64,000 nucleotides of DNA from Azospirillum brasilense (GTDB taxonomy: Bacteria; Pseudomonadota; Alphaproteobacteria; Azospirillales; Azospirillaceae): assembly GCF_007827795.1 (NCBI RefSeq), contig NZ_VITI01000020.1, positions 1-64,000 on the forward strand. Reading direction: 5' to 3'. Positions 63,123 through 64,000 of the stretch are shown piece after piece (the first letter of the stretch is position 1; the number at the start of each line of letters is the position of its first letter). The notes under the pieces were generated by a model. It searched no databases. It was not told where the DNA came from and saw nothing but the letters and a program-made list of their open reading frames with translations. The position numbers were made by a program, and so were the translations under genes.

Positions 63123-63959
63123 ATGACCATGGCCGTAAGCGCTCCGCAAGTTCCGACCGGTCTGGCCGGCCTGTTCACGACCCCCTGGCACCACCGTGCC
63201 CTGCTGCGCCGCCTCGTCCGGCGGGAGATCGAATCCCGCTACCGGGGATCGCTGCTTGGGGTGGTCTGGGCGCTCCTGACCCCGATCCTCATGCTGGCCG
63301 TCTTCACCTTCGTCTTCTCGGTGGTGTTCCAGGCCCGCTGGGGCGGTTCGACCGGCGGAAAGGGGGAGTTCGCCCTGATCCTGTTCGCCGGGCTGATCGT
63401 CTTCAACATGTTCTCCGAGGCGCTGAACCGGTCACCCAGCCTGGTGCTGGAAAACCCCTCCTATGTGAAGAAAGTGGTCTTCCCGCTGGAGGTCCTGCCT
63501 TGGGTGATGGTTCTGTCTAGCCTGTTCCAGGTCGCCATCAGCCTGGGCATCCTGCTGCTCTTCCACCTGGCGGTGATCGGGCTGCCGCCGCTGTCGGTGC
63601 TGTTCCTGCCGTTGGTGTGGCTGCCCCTTCTGCTTCTCTGTCTGGGCACCGGGTTCCTGTTCGGCGCGCTCGGGGTCTACCTGCGCGACCTGCGTTCGAT
63701 CACGCCGGTGGCGAGCCAGCTCCTGATGTTCCTCAGCCCGCTGTTCTACCCGGCGAGCGCGCTGCCGGAGAGCTTCCGCGGGCTGCTCCACCTCAACCCG
63801 CTGACCGGCATCATCGAGAACACGCGCACGGTGCTGTTCGCGGGCACGCCGCCGGACTGGACCATGCTGGGCGTCCAGATCCTGGCGGGGCTCCTCTTCG
63901 CGGCCCTCAGCCTCCGGCTGTTCCGCCATCTGCGGACCGGATTCGCCGACATCGTGTGA
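63123..63959 (+). CDS. ABC-2 type polysaccharide export permease (second)
   Basis: 278 residues; ATG 63129 is an alternative. N-terminal LVRREIESRYRGSLLGVVWA precedes the first of about six membrane spans (about 48-70, 80-105, 130-155, 165-190, 200-220, 245-265), as in Wzm/TagG/RfbD transporters. It is clearly different from the permease at 33.3 kb. The partner ATPase is expected just past the right edge. The remaining 41 bp to the end hold no gene. Confidence 0.92.
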   Translation: MTMAVSAPQVPTGLAGLFTTPWHHRALLRRLVRREIESRYRGSLLGVVWALLTPILMLAVFTFVFSVVFQARWGGSTGGKGEFALILFAGLIVFNMFSEALNRSPSLVLENPSYVKKVVFPLEVLPWVMVLSSLFQVAISLGILLLFHLAVIGLPPLSVLFLPLVWLPLLLLCLGTGFLFGALGVYLRDLRSITPVASQLLMFLSPLFYPASALPESFRGLLHLNPLTGIIENTRTVLFAGTPPDWTMLGVQILAGLLFAALSLRLFRHLRTGFADIV

Positions 63960-64000
63960 TCCCGGCGGCGGCGAATCCGGCGCCCGGATCAGGGGGCCGG

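Overview
The window is about 64 kb of high-GC DNA given over almost entirely to making, decorating and exporting cell-surface polysaccharide. Gene content (CDP-, GDP- and dTDP-deoxyhexose pathways, very large multi-domain glycosyltransferases, GT61 proteins, RTX proteins with a type I exporter) and GC-rich codon use suggest an alphaproteobacterium of the Rhodospirillales, most likely Azospirillum. That assignment is an inference from style; no rRNA or other marker gene is present.

Layout. 1-7.6 kb: the end of a UDP-glucose dehydrogenase, a three-domain GT2 giant, and a convergent AsnB-type amidotransferase. 7.6-14.9 kb: a second giant glycosyltransferase (minus strand; GT2-GT2-GT4 behind an array of about 100-residue modules) split near its N-terminus by an IS3-family element at 13212-14623. 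The element is flanked by perfect 15-bp direct repeats; removing it with one repeat rejoins the two halves in frame. 15.6-21.4 kb: a tightly overlapping minus-strand operon, rfbH-rfbF-rfbG-reductase-RmlC-like epimerase, with a DUF4422 glycosyltransferase behind it; together they look like a CDP-3,6-dideoxyhexose (possibly ascarylose-type) pathway. 21.6-30.7 kb: a GT61-methyltransferase fusion, a UDP-glucuronate 4-epimerase, a three-gene phage-tail-like cassette, a two-domain GT2, and a GT61 protein. 31-36 kb: GDP-mannose 4,6-dehydratase plus a paralogue, a Wzm/Wzt ABC exporter and GDP-fucose synthase, followed by a minus-strand GT2. 36.9-42.2 kb: a type I secretion ABC protein and its HlyD-type adaptor, then a Sel1-repeat protein. 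42.2-46.7 kb: the rmlC-B-D-A genes and a GNAT acetyltransferase carrying the module seen in the glycosyltransferases. 46.9-61.5 kb: a GT4 enzyme, a serralysin-like RTX protease, an FAD oxidoreductase, GmhA, two methyltransferases, another GT4, a very large TPR-GT2-GT4 protein with an extra C-terminal domain, and a second RTX-like protein. 61.9-64 kb: a GT4 and a second Wzm-type permease, whose partner ATPase would lie beyond the window.

How it fits together. Nucleotide-sugar enzymes supply UDP-glucuronate/galacturonate, a CDP-dideoxyhexose, GDP-L-fucose and dTDP-L-rhamnose. The multi-domain glycosyltransferases would build the chain; methyl-, acetyl- and amidotransferases could decorate it; ABC permeases export it. 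The type I system is the natural exporter for the two RTX proteins, although an outer-membrane TolC partner is not in the window.

Most interesting observations: (1) a recurring Gly-Trp...Gly-Phe module of about 80-100 residues, present in at least nine copies in six gene products including an acetyltransferase; (2) the IS insertion and its unusually long target duplication; (3) a phage-tail-like mini-cassette inside the sugar locus; (4) a 51-bp palindromic element that begins at the stop codon of two unrelated glycosyltransferase genes; (5) a non-canonical, Asn-rich RTX-like protein.
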